DNA of 64,000 nt from Shouchella miscanthi (GCF_007725405.1 NZ_CP042163.1:1612001-1676000), one strand, 5' to 3'; counted from the stretch's first letter, positions 42,226 through 50,395 are shown. A program made the numbers and translations. Notes: generated by a model not told the origin, from the sequence alone.

Positions 42226-42856
42226 ACCCGTTATTATAGGGGTAGCTGGTGGAACTGGTTCTGGAAAAACTACCGTTGCGAAAGAAATTTTTAATCAATT
42301 TAACCAATCGTCTATTGTTTTGATTGAACAAGATGCTTACTATAAGAACCAGGATCATCTAGCGTTTGAAGAGCGATTGAAAACAAATTACGATCATCCA
42401 CTTGCATTTGACAATGAGTTGCTTTATGCTCACCTGAGACAGCTCGTCGATCGTACACCTATTTATAAACCAGCGTATGACTATGCGCAGCATACACGCG
42501 CAAAAGAAGTGCTGGAAATTGAGCCGAAAGACGTCATTATTCTAGAAGGAATTTTAATTTTAGAAGATGAGCGTTTACGCAGTATGATGGACATTAAAGT
42601 GTTTGTTGACACCGATGCTGACATTCGCATCATGAGGCGACTTTTACGCGATACAAAAGAAAGAGGGCGTACGATTGAATCTGTTATCGAGCAATACACC
42701 TCTGTAGTGCGTCCGATGCATTTGCAATTTATCGAACCAACTAAGCGATATGCAGATGTGATTATTCCTGAAGGTGGAGAAAATAAAGTTGCGATTGATT
42801 TAATGGCGACAAAGATCAGAACAGTTATCCAACAAAAGCAGGATTCAAACATCTAA
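42206..42856 (+). CDS. udk: Uridine kinase
   Basis: Udk phosphorylates uridine and cytidine. The 216-aa product has Walker [18 protein letters not shown] (about residues 13-29), the [12 protein letters not shown] substrate segment and [30 protein letters not shown] lies before the ATG, which overlaps trmR by 20 nt. Confidence 0.95.
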   Translation: MTINQNRPVIIGVAGGTGSGKTTVAKEIFNQFNQSSIVLIEQDAYYKNQDHLAFEERLKTNYDHPLAFDNELLYAHLRQLVDRTPIYKPAYDYAQHTRAKEVLEIEPKDVIILEGILILEDERLRSMMDIKVFVDTDADIRIMRRLLRDTKERGRTIESVIEQYTSVVRPMHLQFIEPTKRYADVIIPEGGENKVAIDLMATKIRTVIQQKQDSNI

Positions 42857-42896
42857 TGATATAGATTCTTACTAACTTTGAGGAGTGAATGAAGGA

Positions 42897-43373
42897 ATGG
42901 CAGAAGAAAAAAAGCATTATATGACAGAAGAAGGAAAAAAGAAATTAGAAGATGAATTGCAACATTTAATTACGACTCGACGCAAAGAAGTAGTGGAACG
43001 TATTAAAATAGCAAGAAGTTTTGGCGATCTATCAGAGAACTCGGAGTACGATTCTGCGAAGGAAGACCAGGCGTTTGTAGAAGGTCGAATTGCACAACTT
43101 GAAAAAATGATTCGCAATGCTGTGATGATTGAAAAAGAAAAAACAGCTAGCAATGTCGTATCTCTTGGTAAAACAGTTCGTCTCATTGAATTACCTGATG
43201 GCGACGAAGAAGAATACACAATCGTTGGTTCTGCTGAATCAGACCCCCTTGATGGGAAGATTTCGAATGACTCACCAATGGCACAAAGCTTATTAGGGAA
43301 AACCGTTAAAGATAAAGTGACGGTCAATACGCCAGCTGGTGAAATGGAAGTAGAAATTTTAGAGATTCGTTAA
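42897..43373 (+). CDS. greA: Transcription elongation factor GreA
   Basis: The 158-aa factor stimulates transcript cleavage in backtracked RNA polymerase. The N-terminal coiled coil carries the tip acidic residues in [18 protein letters not shown], and the C-terminal domain has [23 protein letters not shown] at 42897 is 8 nt after GAGGAGTGA; GTG 42885 is part of that site. Confidence 0.96.
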   Translation: MAEEKKHYMTEEGKKKLEDELQHLITTRRKEVVERIKIARSFGDLSENSEYDSAKEDQAFVEGRIAQLEKMIRNAVMIEKEKTASNVVSLGKTVRLIELPDGDEEEYTIVGSAESDPLDGKISNDSPMAQSLLGKTVKDKVTVNTPAGEMEVEILEIR

Positions 43374-43377
43374 TAGT

Positions 43378-43419
43378 AAAAAAGTCTCCTTTTTCTGTTC
43401 AACTGAAGGAGACTTTTTT
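43378..43419 (+). terminator. Terminator after greA
   Basis: AAAAAAGTCTCCTTT pairs with GAAGGAGACTTTTTT. Confidence 0.9.
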
Positions 43420-43439
43420 CGCTTGCTAAGTGATACCTG

Positions 43440-43467
43440 TTGCGGTTTAATTAGAACGAGCTATAAT
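43440..43467 (+). promoter_or_regulatory. SigA-type promoter for yrrS
   Basis: TTGCGG and TATAAT are separated by 16 bp, 31 nt before the yrrS start. Confidence 0.55.
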
Positions 43468-43497
43468 GGAGTAGAGAGATAGGAGGGAATTTACACT

Positions 43498-44106
43498 ATG
43501 GGCCAACGTTATGAAAGCCGTAAAGATAAACGCAAAAATCAAATCCTTAATATCGCGATTACCATTGTTGTGATTCTAATTCTCTTTTTTGGAGGTACAT
43601 TAGTCGTAAATATGGTGAATCAAGATGAAACTGCCACAGAAGAGAGCAGACAAATTATAGACCCTGATTCGGATGAATCGGATGGTTCAAATGATGATGG
43701 GGCTTCAGAAGACGAAACAAATGAAGAAGATGCTCCAAATGAAGAAGACGGTATAGATGAGGAAGAAGCGACTGAAGAGGACGATGCCAACGAAGAAGAC
43801 GAGGATGCCGGACAAGCTGAAGTAGGAGATGTGTTACCAACAGAGCAAACGAACCCTACTCCAAATAATTTCGGTGGTCAAAACTGGAATGAGATGGAGC
43901 AAGCTGCATATAATGCCACTGGCCTGTCTAGTAGTACAAGTGATACGATTTGGATAGGAAACGGCGGATCGACTACGAGTGCGGTTGTGACGTTACTGGA
44001 TAAAGGCACAGGTCTTTATTATCAAGTTCGTTTACAGTGGGTGGAATCTCCAGAACTCGGCTGGCAAATTGAATCGGTTAATCAATCAGAAACAAATCCA
44101 AATTAA
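43498..44106 (+). CDS. yrrS: YrrS / DUF1510 family protein
   Basis: The 202-aa protein has a basic N-terminus, one membrane helix (about residues 19-41), an exceptionally acidic Asp/Glu linker (about 45-110) and a C-terminal domain ending in WVESPELGWQIESVN, the DUF1510 region. In B. subtilis yrrS precedes the penicillin-binding protein gene pbpI; that gene is absent here and mtnN follows instead. TAGGAGGG precedes the ATG. Confidence 0.85.
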   Translation: MGQRYESRKDKRKNQILNIAITIVVILILFFGGTLVVNMVNQDETATEESRQIIDPDSDESDGSNDDGASEDETNEEDAPNEEDGIDEEEATEEDDANEEDEDAGQAEVGDVLPTEQTNPTPNNFGGQNWNEMEQAAYNATGLSSSTSDTIWIGNGGSTTSAVVTLLDKGTGLYYQVRLQWVESPELGWQIESVNQSETNPN

Positions 44107-44112
44107 ATAGAT

Positions 44113-44151
44113 AAAGCCTTTCCATTCACACTTTGTATGGAAAGGCTTTTC
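44113..44151 (+). terminator. Terminator after yrrS
   Basis: AAAGCCTTTCCAT pairs with ATGGAAAGGCTTTT. Confidence 0.9.
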
Positions 44152-44301
44152 TTTGCTAATGTGAGATGGGACACACTGTTTGTGTAGACGTAAAGAAAAC
44201 AGGTTATCCGATGCTTAAAGAATAGACTTTTTTAGTGAAACAACTGAAAGCAATGTGTATACTAGTTGAGGAAGCATTTTGCTAAGGAAAGGATGAGTTT
44301 G

Positions 44302-44994
44302 ATGAAAATAGGCATTATCGGCGCAATGGAAGAAGAGGTTGAATACTTAAGAAAGCAAATGAAGGATGTAACAGTAACAGTTGTTGCCAATTGTGAGTTC
44401 ACAGAAGGCATCTTGAACGGTACAACTGTTATTTTAACAAAATGTGGAATTGGTAAAGTGAACGCTGCTTTAGCAACCTCTATTTTAAATGATCGCTATC
44501 AACCAACATACGTTATTAATACAGGTGTAGCAGGCGGTTTAAACCAAACGATGGCTGTAGGGGATTTGGTTATTTCAACGGAAGTGCGTCATCACGACGT
44601 AGACGCGACCGTATTTGGTTATGAGTATGGTCAAGTACCAGGTATGGTTTCAGCTTATTTACCAGAACCAAAGCTTATTGAAGCAGCTAAAGACGCTGCA
44701 ACTAAGGTTGGTTTCCATACAGAAGAAGGTTTAGTTGTAACTGGAGATTCGTTTATGGACGATGAAGAGCGAGTGAATGCTGTCAAGGTACGTTTTCCAA
44801 CTGCCTTTTGTGCAGAAATGGAAGCTGCTGCTATTGCACAAGTCTGTCATCAATACGGAACACCTTTTGTTATTATACGTGCACTATCTGATGTTGCTGG
44901 GCAAGATGCTAAAATGTCGTATGACACCTTTTTAGAAAAATCAGCTGTGAATTCAGCGAAACAAGTCATGCTAATGATTGAGTCATTGGCGTAA
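44302..44994 (+). CDS. mtnN: 5'-methylthioadenosine/S-adenosylhomocysteine nucleosidase
   Basis: This 230-aa enzyme splits MTA and SAH and recycles SAM by-products. [19 protein letters not shown] is the standard start. [10 protein letters not shown], the substrate Glu in [16 protein letters not shown] and the catalytic Asp in [12 protein letters not shown] are present. ATG at 44302 has AAAGGATGAG upstream. In B. subtilis mccA and mccB follow; here only yrhC does. Confidence 0.95.
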   Translation: MKIGIIGAMEEEVEYLRKQMKDVTVTVVANCEFTEGILNGTTVILTKCGIGKVNAALATSILNDRYQPTYVINTGVAGGLNQTMAVGDLVISTEVRHHDVDATVFGYEYGQVPGMVSAYLPEPKLIEAAKDAATKVGFHTEEGLVVTGDSFMDDEERVNAVKVRFPTAFCAEMEAAAIAQVCHQYGTPFVIIRALSDVAGQDAKMSYDTFLEKSAVNSAKQVMLMIESLA

Positions 44995-45074
44995 CGTTTT
45001 TTTCCATTTGAGGAAAGATTCTTTGCTTCTTTTCAGTACATCATCTGTTATGATGAGGAAAAGGGGGAAGCGGA

Positions 45075-45311
45075 GTGGATCAAAGAGATAAACTAGTTTA
45101 TGCAAAAAAAGACTATCATGCTTTTTGTCTTGTGTTTTTAGGTATTGGTTTCTTTTTAACTGTGGGTTTATGGCTTCCAGAACCCTATCGAATTGAAACA
45201 ACGTTGGCATTAGCTGTTATTGTAGGCGCCTGTCTTGTTTTTTCCAGTGGCTGTTTTGTCTTGTCTTGGCTAGCAAATATGCGTTTACAACGATTAAATA
45301 ATAAAGAATAG
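45075..45311 (+). CDS. yrhC: YrhC-like small membrane protein
   Basis: The 78-aa protein starts with KLVYAKKDYHAFCLVFLGIG and has two membrane helices (about residues 15-33 and 42-66). It matches YrhC, which ends the mtnN-mccA-mccB operon of B. subtilis. GTG at 45075 follows GGGGGAAG. Function unknown. Confidence 0.75.
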   Translation: MDQRDKLVYAKKDYHAFCLVFLGIGFFLTVGLWLPEPYRIETTLALAVIVGACLVFSSGCFVLSWLANMRLQRLNNKE

Positions 45312-45361
45312 AAAAAGCTGTCCAAAAAGTCCTATAGTAGACTTGATGGGCAGCTTTTTTT
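45312..45361 (+). terminator. Terminator after yrhC
   Basis: AAAAAGCTG-CC pairs with GG-CAGCTTTTT, with an inner AAGTC/GACTT stem. Confidence 0.85.
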
Positions 45362-45381
45362 ATAAAGGCGGAAGCCCTTGT

Positions 45382-45984
45382 TTATGATTTTATATGCTCT
45401 AAAAACTCTTGTAAAATACGAGCAGTTAACCCCCATATAATGTGTTCATTATACATGTAGAACGATTCTGGTGTGCTGTAGCGCTTATCTTGATAAGCAA
45501 CGGCATTGGCAATACGATCAATAGGGAAATTTTTACCAGGCTTAATGATGACATCGACATAGCCAATTTCAGGCGGAGTAGAGAGTAGTGCGGCTACTGG
45601 AACGGTAAACCAATCTTCTACTTCTGCTGTGTTCGGTTTAATCTCATCTAGTGAATCAATATACGCAACGAAAGGATGAATGAGGCCTCGTCGAGGAGAT
45701 TCAATTTTGTTTAGGGAAGAAAGAATCGTTACTTGTTCTTCTTTTATACCAAACTCTTCATGGAACTCTCTTAAAGCAGCAGCTTGTGCATCTTGATCGC
45801 CTTGATCGATTCGCCCTCCTGGAAAACAAGTCTCACCAGGTTGAGCATGTAACGTTAACGCTCGAACTTGGAACAAAATATGCAGTTCATCTTTAATTGA
45901 AACAAGGGGTAAAAGAACGGCAGCATCACGCACGTTGTTTTTCTTTTGAGGTGTTAAAAGCTTCTGTTTAATTTCTTCTAAATT
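45382..45984 (-). CDS. Nudix hydrolase, CoA pyrophosphatase-like
   Basis: The 200-aa product contains a CoA-type Nudix box (CFPGGRIDQGDQDAQAAALR followed by EFHEEFGI, about residues 70-97) preceded by AAVLLPLVSIKDELHILF. Such enzymes cleave CoA or its derivatives to 4'-phosphopantetheine and 3',5'-ADP. GTG at 45984 has GGAGGG 5 nt upstream. The frame stays open for 56 more codons to 46152, but no ribosome site is seen there. Confidence 0.82.
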   Translation of the reverse strand, partial: NLEEIKQKLLTPQKKNNVRDAAVLLPLVSIKDELHILFQVRALTLHAQPGETCFPGGRIDQGDQDAQAAALREFHEEFGIKEEQVTILSSLNKIESPRRGLIHPFVAYIDSLDEIKPNTAEVEDWFTVPVAALLSTPPEIGYVDVIIKPGKNFPIDRIANAVAYQDKRYSTPESFYMYNEHIIWGLTARILQEFLEHIKS

Positions 45985-46160
45985 CACAATACCCTCCAAA
46001 TGAAAAATACTGTTAGATCTTGTAACAATCCCAATGAAATCGTTTCGATCATCCTTTATAGTAATACGTAAGGAAAGGATATAACCCTTGCTTTCTAATT
46101 GTTCTTTCTTGTCTCTCTCCCCAATTGGGCGACCATATAATGTGGTCGCCACTTTTTTAT

Positions 46161-47150
46161 TTAATAAATAAGAGAAAGAAACTCTTCTTTACTAATAGAG
46201 CCAAAATATGCTTTTAAATCGGCAGAATCAAGTACTTGAGCTAGCTCATTAGCATCGTAGCGCTTGCCAATGAGTTGTTCTTCAAGCCCACTCACATCAG
46301 CTACTCCAAAAAAATCACCAAAAATCTTACAGTCACTAATTACACCTTTTTTTACATTTAAGCGTAAGTCAATGGTTCCGATTGGAAATCGTTTTGACCT
46401 CTGAATATCGAAGGCTGGAGATTTCCCATAATTCCAATCCCAACCTTGATAACGCTCAGAAGATAATGCGTATATTTCTTTCCATTCCTCTTCAGTTATC
46501 ACATGCTCTGGAATGTCTTCCTGCCCATTAAAAATGTATTGTAAAAGCATAGACTTAAACTCTTCCATCGTCATCGGCTGTTTAAGAAATTCAGAAATAT
46601 TTGCCACTCGACTTCGTATAGATTTAATCCCTTTTGATTTTATTTTATCATCCTTCACACGAAGCGCAGAAACGACGTTTTCAATTTCGGATTGCAACAT
46701 TAGTGTACCGTGAGAAAACATTCTTCCTTTTGTTGTAAACTGGGCATTACCAGAGATCTTTCTTTCTCCAACTTGAATGTCATTTCTACCACTTAATTCA
46801 GCCTGAACGCCAAGCTGTTTTAATGCTTGTACCACGGGCTCCGTAAATTTTTTGAAGTTATGAAAAGAATCTCCGTCATCCTTTGTAATGAAGCTAAAAT
46901 TTAAATTGCCCAAATCGTGATAAACCGCGCCACCTCCTGAAAGACGACGAACGACATGTAGATTGTTGTCTTTCACATAATCGAGGTTAATTTCTTCAAA
47001 TGTATTTTGATTTTTACCAATAATAATGGACGGTTCGTTAATATAAAATAAGAGGTAAGATTCATTAGGGTCAAGGTTTTTTAATGCCCATTCTTCGATT
47101 GCTAAATTGATCCGAGGATCTGTCAGATTGTTGTTATTAATAAACTTCAT
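46161..47150 (-). CDS. lplJ: Lipoate-protein ligase (LplJ-like)
   Basis: The 329-aa enzyme attaches free lipoate to lipoyl domains. RRLSGGGAVYHDLGNLNFSF (about residues 68-87), the catalytic Lys region GRNDIQVGERKISGNAQ and the C-terminal accessory domain are visible. Its size fits the two-domain LplA/LplJ type. It runs leftward toward the Nudix gene, 9 nt of spacing from the open frame upstream of that gene. Confidence 0.92.
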   Translation of the reverse strand: MKFINNNNLTDPRINLAIEEWALKNLDPNESYLLFYINEPSIIIGKNQNTFEEINLDYVKDNNLHVVRRLSGGGAVYHDLGNLNFSFITKDDGDSFHNFKKFTEPVVQALKQLGVQAELSGRNDIQVGERKISGNAQFTTKGRMFSHGTLMLQSEIENVVSALRVKDDKIKSKGIKSIRSRVANISEFLKQPMTMEEFKSMLLQYIFNGQEDIPEHVITEEEWKEIYALSSERYQGWDWNYGKSPAFDIQRSKRFPIGTIDLRLNVKKGVISDCKIFGDFFGVADVSGLEEQLIGKRYDANELAQVLDSADLKAYFGSISKEEFLSLIY

Positions 47151-47252
47151 AGTAGAACTCCCTTCCGTACTCGTACACTTACTAGTATACTCATTTTACT
47201 CCAGTAAATCGAGGGATTCGTTTCCTTCTCAGATAGCTTTAAGATACCGAAT

Positions 47253-47287
47253 AAGAAAAAGCTTGTTTTGTTTGTTGAAAACAAGCT
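47253..47287 (-). terminator. Second terminator downstream of the sigK fragment
   Basis: Read leftward, AGCTTGTTTT pairs with AAAACAAGCT and runs into TTTTTCTT. Confidence 0.7.
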
Positions 47288-47330
47288 AGTGCCATAAACA
47301 TGTCGTATTTGCACATCTTCTTTTCATAAT

Positions 47331-47361
47331 AAAAAGAAGCAAGGAGGTTAGTTCCCCTTGC
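47331..47361 (-). terminator. Terminator overlapping the sigK stop
   Basis: Read leftward, GCAAGG pairs with CCTTGC followed by TTCTTTTT. Confidence 0.7.
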
Positions 47362-47725
47362 CACGACTGTGCTTATAAAATTCATGGAACAACTTCATTA
47401 ACGCCCGTTTCTCAATCCGAGACACATAGCTTCTAGAAATTTTTAACTCTTTCGCGATTTCTCTTTGCGTACGTTCTTCCTCCATATTCAAACCAAAACG
47501 ACCGATGACAACTTCTTTTTCTCGTTCATCTAACACATGAATGTATTCATATATTTGCTTTTTTTCCATTTCCGCTTGCAAAATATCAACAATATCATCT
47601 GCATCTTCTTGTAAAATGTCGATAAGACTAATTTCATTACCTTCTTTGTCCGTTCCAATTGGATCATGAAGGGATACGTCTTTCTTTACTTTTTTTAATG
47701 CCCTCAAATGCATTAGAATCTCCAT
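47348..47725 (-). CDS. sigK: RNA polymerase sigma-K factor, C-terminal half only (SpoIIIC-like)
   Basis: The 125-aa sequence matches the SigK C-terminal half: [36 protein letters not shown], then region 4 with [15 protein letters not shown] and the helix-turn-helix [20 protein letters not shown]. Full SigK is about 240 aa. Upstream the frame continues only 14 codons of unrelated sequence to a TAG at 47765. The break is at the [11 protein letters not shown] point where the B. subtilis skin element splits sigK into spoIVCB and spoIIIC. The missing half is not in the window. A functional sigma factor would need excision of the intervening DNA. Confidence 0.88.
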   Translation of the reverse strand: MEILMHLRALKKVKKDVSLHDPIGTDKEGNEISLIDILQEDADDIVDILQAEMEKKQIYEYIHVLDEREKEVVIGRFGLNMEEERTQREIAKELKISRSYVSRIEKRALMKLFHEFYKHSRGKGN

Positions 47726-47782
47726 TTCGATGTCACAAAGTAAACGGAAATATTTAACATGAGACTACCTATAAGGTGGTCT

Positions 47783-47929
47783 TTAATTTTTATTTTGTTC
47801 TGCTTGCCATCTTAAATATTTAAGGTGCTTAGCAAGTTCCTGTCTTTCCTCTTCGGTAATTTCTCCGTATTCATCGGAAAAAGTTACATACTTATTATTT
47901 TCATTTTTACTTTCACTTAAGCCGATCAA
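47783..47929 (-). CDS. Small acidic protein at the element edge
   Basis: The 48-aa product contains YVTFSDEYGEITEEERQELA and a C-terminal helix. TTG at 47929 follows CGGAGATTAC and overlaps the stop of the upstream gene (TTGA), so translation is coupled. Family not recognised. Confidence 0.5.
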   Translation of the reverse strand: MIGLSESKNENNKYVTFSDEYGEITEEERQELAKHLKYLRWQAEQNKN

Positions 47930-48108
47930 GTAATCTCCGAACGGCTATGAATTTTCTCTAGCTCATCTAATCCAACGAATGTAAGCAATTGAGGATCTTG
48001 CTTCTGTATCTCTCTGTAAATTTTCGCTTCGTTTAATCCCCATATAGTTGCCCCACCAGTTACAGAAACTAAATGTTCAAGCTGTACTTTTGTTAATGAA
48101 ATGAGCAT
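47926..48108 (-). CDS. Small phage-type protein, divergent from the next gene
   Basis: The 60-aa protein runs MLISLTKVQLEHLVSVTGGA to a C-terminal QLLTFVGLDELEKIHSRSE. No clear ribosome site precedes the ATG at 48108. Its first codons overlap the first codons of the rightward gene at 48101 on the other strand, so one of the two starts is probably internal. Function unknown. Confidence 0.45.
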   Translation of the reverse strand: MLISLTKVQLEHLVSVTGGATIWGLNEAKIYREIQKQDPQLLTFVGLDELEKIHSRSEIT

Positions 48109-48298
48109 AAAACCACTTAAAAAAGGCGATAAGGTCGTAATGCACACTTGTATTGAAGCGGAAACGCATGATGGTCGTATCTGGACTTGCCGAACAAACG
48201 AGTTTAAACACACACCAAACTATGATTATACGGTGATTATGTTAGAAGGATTTAGTGGATCTTTTCAATGTGAATACCTTCAAAAAGTAAATGTGTGA
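48101..48298 (+). CDS. Small phage-type protein
   Basis: The 65-aa protein has KPLKKGDKVVMHTCIEAETH and ends in GSFQCEYLQKVNV, a pattern of short beta-rich proteins of Bacillus phages. ATG at 48101 has no ribosome site; ATG at 48140 is an alternative. The 5' end overlaps the leftward gene. Confidence 0.5.
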   Translation: MSIKPLKKGDKVVMHTCIEAETHDGRIWTCRTNEFKHTPNYDYTVIMLEGFSGSFQCEYLQKVNV

Positions 48299-48317
48299 TC
48301 CATAAACTGTAGGGGAG
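48298..48317 (+). repeat. 20-bp leader repeat, copy 1
   Basis: ATCCATAAACTGTAGGGGAG here matches 49441-49460. Each copy ends in the ribosome site of a small rightward gene. A shorter TCCATAAACTG is also at about 48527. Confidence 0.6.
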
Positions 48318-48320
48318 TGA

Positions 48321-48503
48321 ATGAGCAAGAAAATGTATATCGTCGAAAACGGAAATTATGTTCAAGGCTATTATCGTAAAGCTAAGAATGCGGGAAGAGA
48401 GAAAGAAAGGGCAAATAAACTAGCATTAAAACTTAAAAGAAACGGCAATAAAAACGTTGATACAGCAACCTATGTAGTGAATTATTTTGTAACGTCTGAT
48501 TAA
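48321..48503 (+). CDS. Small basic phage-type protein
   Basis: The 60-aa, lysine-rich protein starts MSKKMYIVENGNYVQGYYRK. AGGGGAGTGA precedes the ATG and is part of the repeated leader. Function unknown. Confidence 0.6.
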   Translation: MSKKMYIVENGNYVQGYYRKAKNAGREKERANKLALKLKRNGNKNVDTATYVVNYFVTSD

Positions 48504-48706
48504 TGCGCAGTATGACCAAGCGGAGTCCATAAACTGACCAGTAAAAAGACATTCTAAATGAATGCCATTTATTAAAGCTTTACCCTTTGTAATTAGGATG
48601 CATTGGTTCTAAGACTGGAAAGAGAGAGGATCGTACCTGCAATTCCTAAAACGATTAATGTAATTAGAACAATATTGTTGCTGTGAGGTTATCATTAGCA
48701 CGTTTT

Positions 48707-48734
48707 CAAAAAATAAGGCTTTAAAAACAGCCTT
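48707..48734 (-). terminator. Terminator of the leftward membrane-protein gene
   Basis: Read leftward, AAGGCT and AGCCTT pair, followed by TATTTTTT. The interval 48504-48706 holds no gene I can support; a short hydrophobic leftward frame near 48600-48680 lacks a start. Confidence 0.65.
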
Positions 48735-48737
48735 GAA

Positions 48738-49046
48738 TCACGGTGCAAAATCGATTGTCCCAGTAAAAAGTAAGATTAACCAAAGTACGAACATTATAGG
48801 GAAAGATAAGGACAAAATTAAAGACAAAATCGATATCAGTTTCTTTTCTGAAATTCTTATTGAGTAAATTGACAGTAGGACACCAATTGCTGTAAGTGCA
48901 AAGACAATGTAATCACCGTAAATGCAACCGATCATTACTACCCTTGTAGGAGTGACGAAAGTTAAAAACAAACATGCGATTCCAATAATTAACGCTATGT
49001 ATTTTATGATAGTTCCTTTCTTTGTTAAAGCATTTGTTTTTTCCAA
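48738..49046 (-). CDS. Uncharacterised membrane protein
   Basis: The 102-aa protein begins with a short polar segment and has three hydrophobic helices (about residues 12-32, 36-60 and 70-95), for example IIKYIALIIGIACLFLTFV. TTG at 49046 has AAAGGAG 8 nt upstream, far better than the ATG at 49112. Family not recognised. Confidence 0.6.
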   Translation of the reverse strand: MEKTNALTKKGTIIKYIALIIGIACLFLTFVTPTRVVMIGCIYGDYIVFALTAIGVLLSIYSIRISEKKLISILSLILSLSFPIMFVLWLILLFTGTIDFAP

Positions 49047-49209
49047 TTGATGATCTCCTTTCAAGGAATCATTAAATATTCTATTCCAAGTATTATGTCT
49101 AATACAACACAAATTTGATTAGGGAGTAATTAATTAATCAGACAGTTTGATCACACAATGCGGATCCTGCCACCAAACAAAAAAGCGATCGCAATAGCGC
49201 TGCTGAATA

Positions 49210-49374
49210 TTAATTAGTGTTTTTTGTTTTCTTAGGATCAAGCAGTCCTGAAAATAAGAAGCAAACTGCTAATCCAAAAGAAGGGATATAAAAAAGCGGG
49301 TTTGGTTCTAATAGTAGCTTGATAATTCCAAGCATAAAAAAACTTGCAGAAGATAAGTAGTAGAACTTTTTCAT
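49210..49374 (-). CDS. Small membrane protein (54 aa)
   Basis: The peptide starts MKKFYYLSSASFFMLGIIKL and has a second hydrophobic stretch (PSFGLAVCFLFSGLL), then a basic tail. GAGGTGA lies 5 nt before the ATG. Function unknown. Confidence 0.6.
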   Translation of the reverse strand: MKKFYYLSSASFFMLGIIKLLLEPNPLFYIPSFGLAVCFLFSGLLDPKKTKNTN

Positions 49375-49440
49375 AATATTCACCTCGGTATAAGTTACGA
49401 GAAATAAGGATTTTGGTTTCGTTTAAATTTTGAGCTTAGT

Positions 49441-49460
49441 ATCCATAAACTGTAGGGGAG
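49441..49460 (+). repeat. 20-bp leader repeat, copy 2
   Basis: Identical to the sequence at 48298-48317 and again immediately before a small gene. Confidence 0.6.
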
Positions 49461-49475
49461 GAAGATTGGCATGAA

Positions 49476-49628
49476 ATGTTGCTGCGACCACCCGCTCCTG
49501 GTTGCCAGCCAATTCATTTAGAAGAGATGGATTATTACTTTAGTAAATGGGGAGAAGTTGCTTACGACAGGCTCTTGACCGAGGAAGAGCTAGCGGAATA
49601 TGAAATGAAACGGATCTTTAACAAATAA
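49476..49628 (+). CDS. Small phage-type protein (50 aa)
   Basis: The frame reads MLLRPPAPGCQPIHLEEMDY then YFSKWGEVAYDRLLTEEEL. GGGGAGGAAG lies upstream. ATG at 49471 in another frame gives only 16 codons. A start at the internal Met of MDYYFSKWGE is also possible. Function unknown. Confidence 0.5.
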   Translation: MLLRPPAPGCQPIHLEEMDYYFSKWGEVAYDRLLTEEELAEYEMKRIFNK

Positions 49629-49649
49629 CGCTCCCCTCTGTGGGGAGTA

Positions 49650-49826
49650 TCACACTTTCTCTTTTTCTCGCCTACGTTTTGAAAAATAAAGCTGGGAAAA
49701 GAAAGCAAAGATAGTCATAAAGCCAACGAAAATCCAACTTATGTTTGATTCAACTACAAAAATGAAAAAAACACCAAGTCCAAGTATAAATAATGCTCTT
49801 AACGTTGCTGCTAACCATATGTTCAT
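49650..49826 (-). CDS. Small membrane protein (58 aa)
   Basis: Two hydrophobic helices (about residues 3-24 and 28-46) are followed by a basic tail YFSKRRREKEKV. ATG at 49826 has AGAGGTGA upstream. Function unknown; similar small membrane genes are scattered through this element. Confidence 0.6.
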   Translation of the reverse strand: MNIWLAATLRALFILGLGVFFIFVVESNISWIFVGFMTIFAFFSQLYFSKRRREKEKV

Positions 49827-49903
49827 TTTGATCACCTCTATTAATGATAAGTGTAAATGACTAATTGGTGAGTGTCTATAGAGTATTAAGGAGGATTGTA
49901 GTC

Positions 49904-50233
49904 ATGCCAATCTACATTAGCGATGAAGAATACGAACTTGCCGCTGACTTTGGGATCAATCGCAACTTACTCAATGCCCGTATTCGCAGACTCGGCTGGG
50001 ACAGGCACAAGGCATTGACGGAACCTGTCAAAAAGAGGGCATTTAACGCATAGTGGAAAGAACGAACAGAATCTAATGGTATCTGTTACAGCACTTTTAT
50101 AAATCGAGTTCATGTACTTGGATGGGATCGAGACGTAGCAGCTACTAAACCACCTATGGATCGTAAGGAGATACAGATCATGCGGTCAAGGCGTTGGCAG
50201 GAGATAGCGAAACAAAGGCGTGAAACCGGATAA
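49904..50233 (+). pseudogene. Phage two-module helix-rich protein interrupted by an in-frame TAG
   Basis: AAGGAGG precedes ATG 49904. The first 49 codons (MPIYISDEEYELAADFGINR, then RIRRLGWDRHKALTEP) end at TAG 50051. The same frame then continues for 59 codons: TESNGICYSTFINRVHVLGW, DRDVAATKPP and a basic tail ending at TAA 50231. The two parts are repeats of one phage module (NGIxxxTFxNRVxxLGWDRxxAxTKP). The gene was probably about 109 codons and carries a nonsense mutation. Confidence 0.7.
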
Positions 50234-50269
50234 GGGGAGTCATACTCTCCTTTCAACGCGTTTCAAAAC

Positions 50270-50303
50270 CGAACATACGTACTTAATCACAACACGAACA
50301 TAC
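50270..50303. repeat. Direct repeat, possible phage operator
   Basis: CGAACATAC occurs at 50270-50278 and 50295-50303, 25 bp apart, beside the repressor remnants. The rest of 50234-50395 shows only a GGAGT/ACTCC hairpin near 50236. Confidence 0.35.
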
Positions 50304-50395
50304 ATAAGAAAAATTTAAAAAGGAGCTGATCACATTACCGTGCGCGCCCCTCCTTCCAGTTAATATGCGACATGTGCGACTGGAATAAATGATTA

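Noticed and set aside
42481-43327. Leftward frames opposite udk and greA (123 and 136 codons)
   Set aside because: No ribosome sites, low-complexity Ser-rich translation, and strong genes on the other strand.
48596-48690. Short hydrophobic leftward peptide (VLITLIVLGIAGTIL)
   Set aside because: No start codon with a ribosome site in that frame; kept only as a remark.
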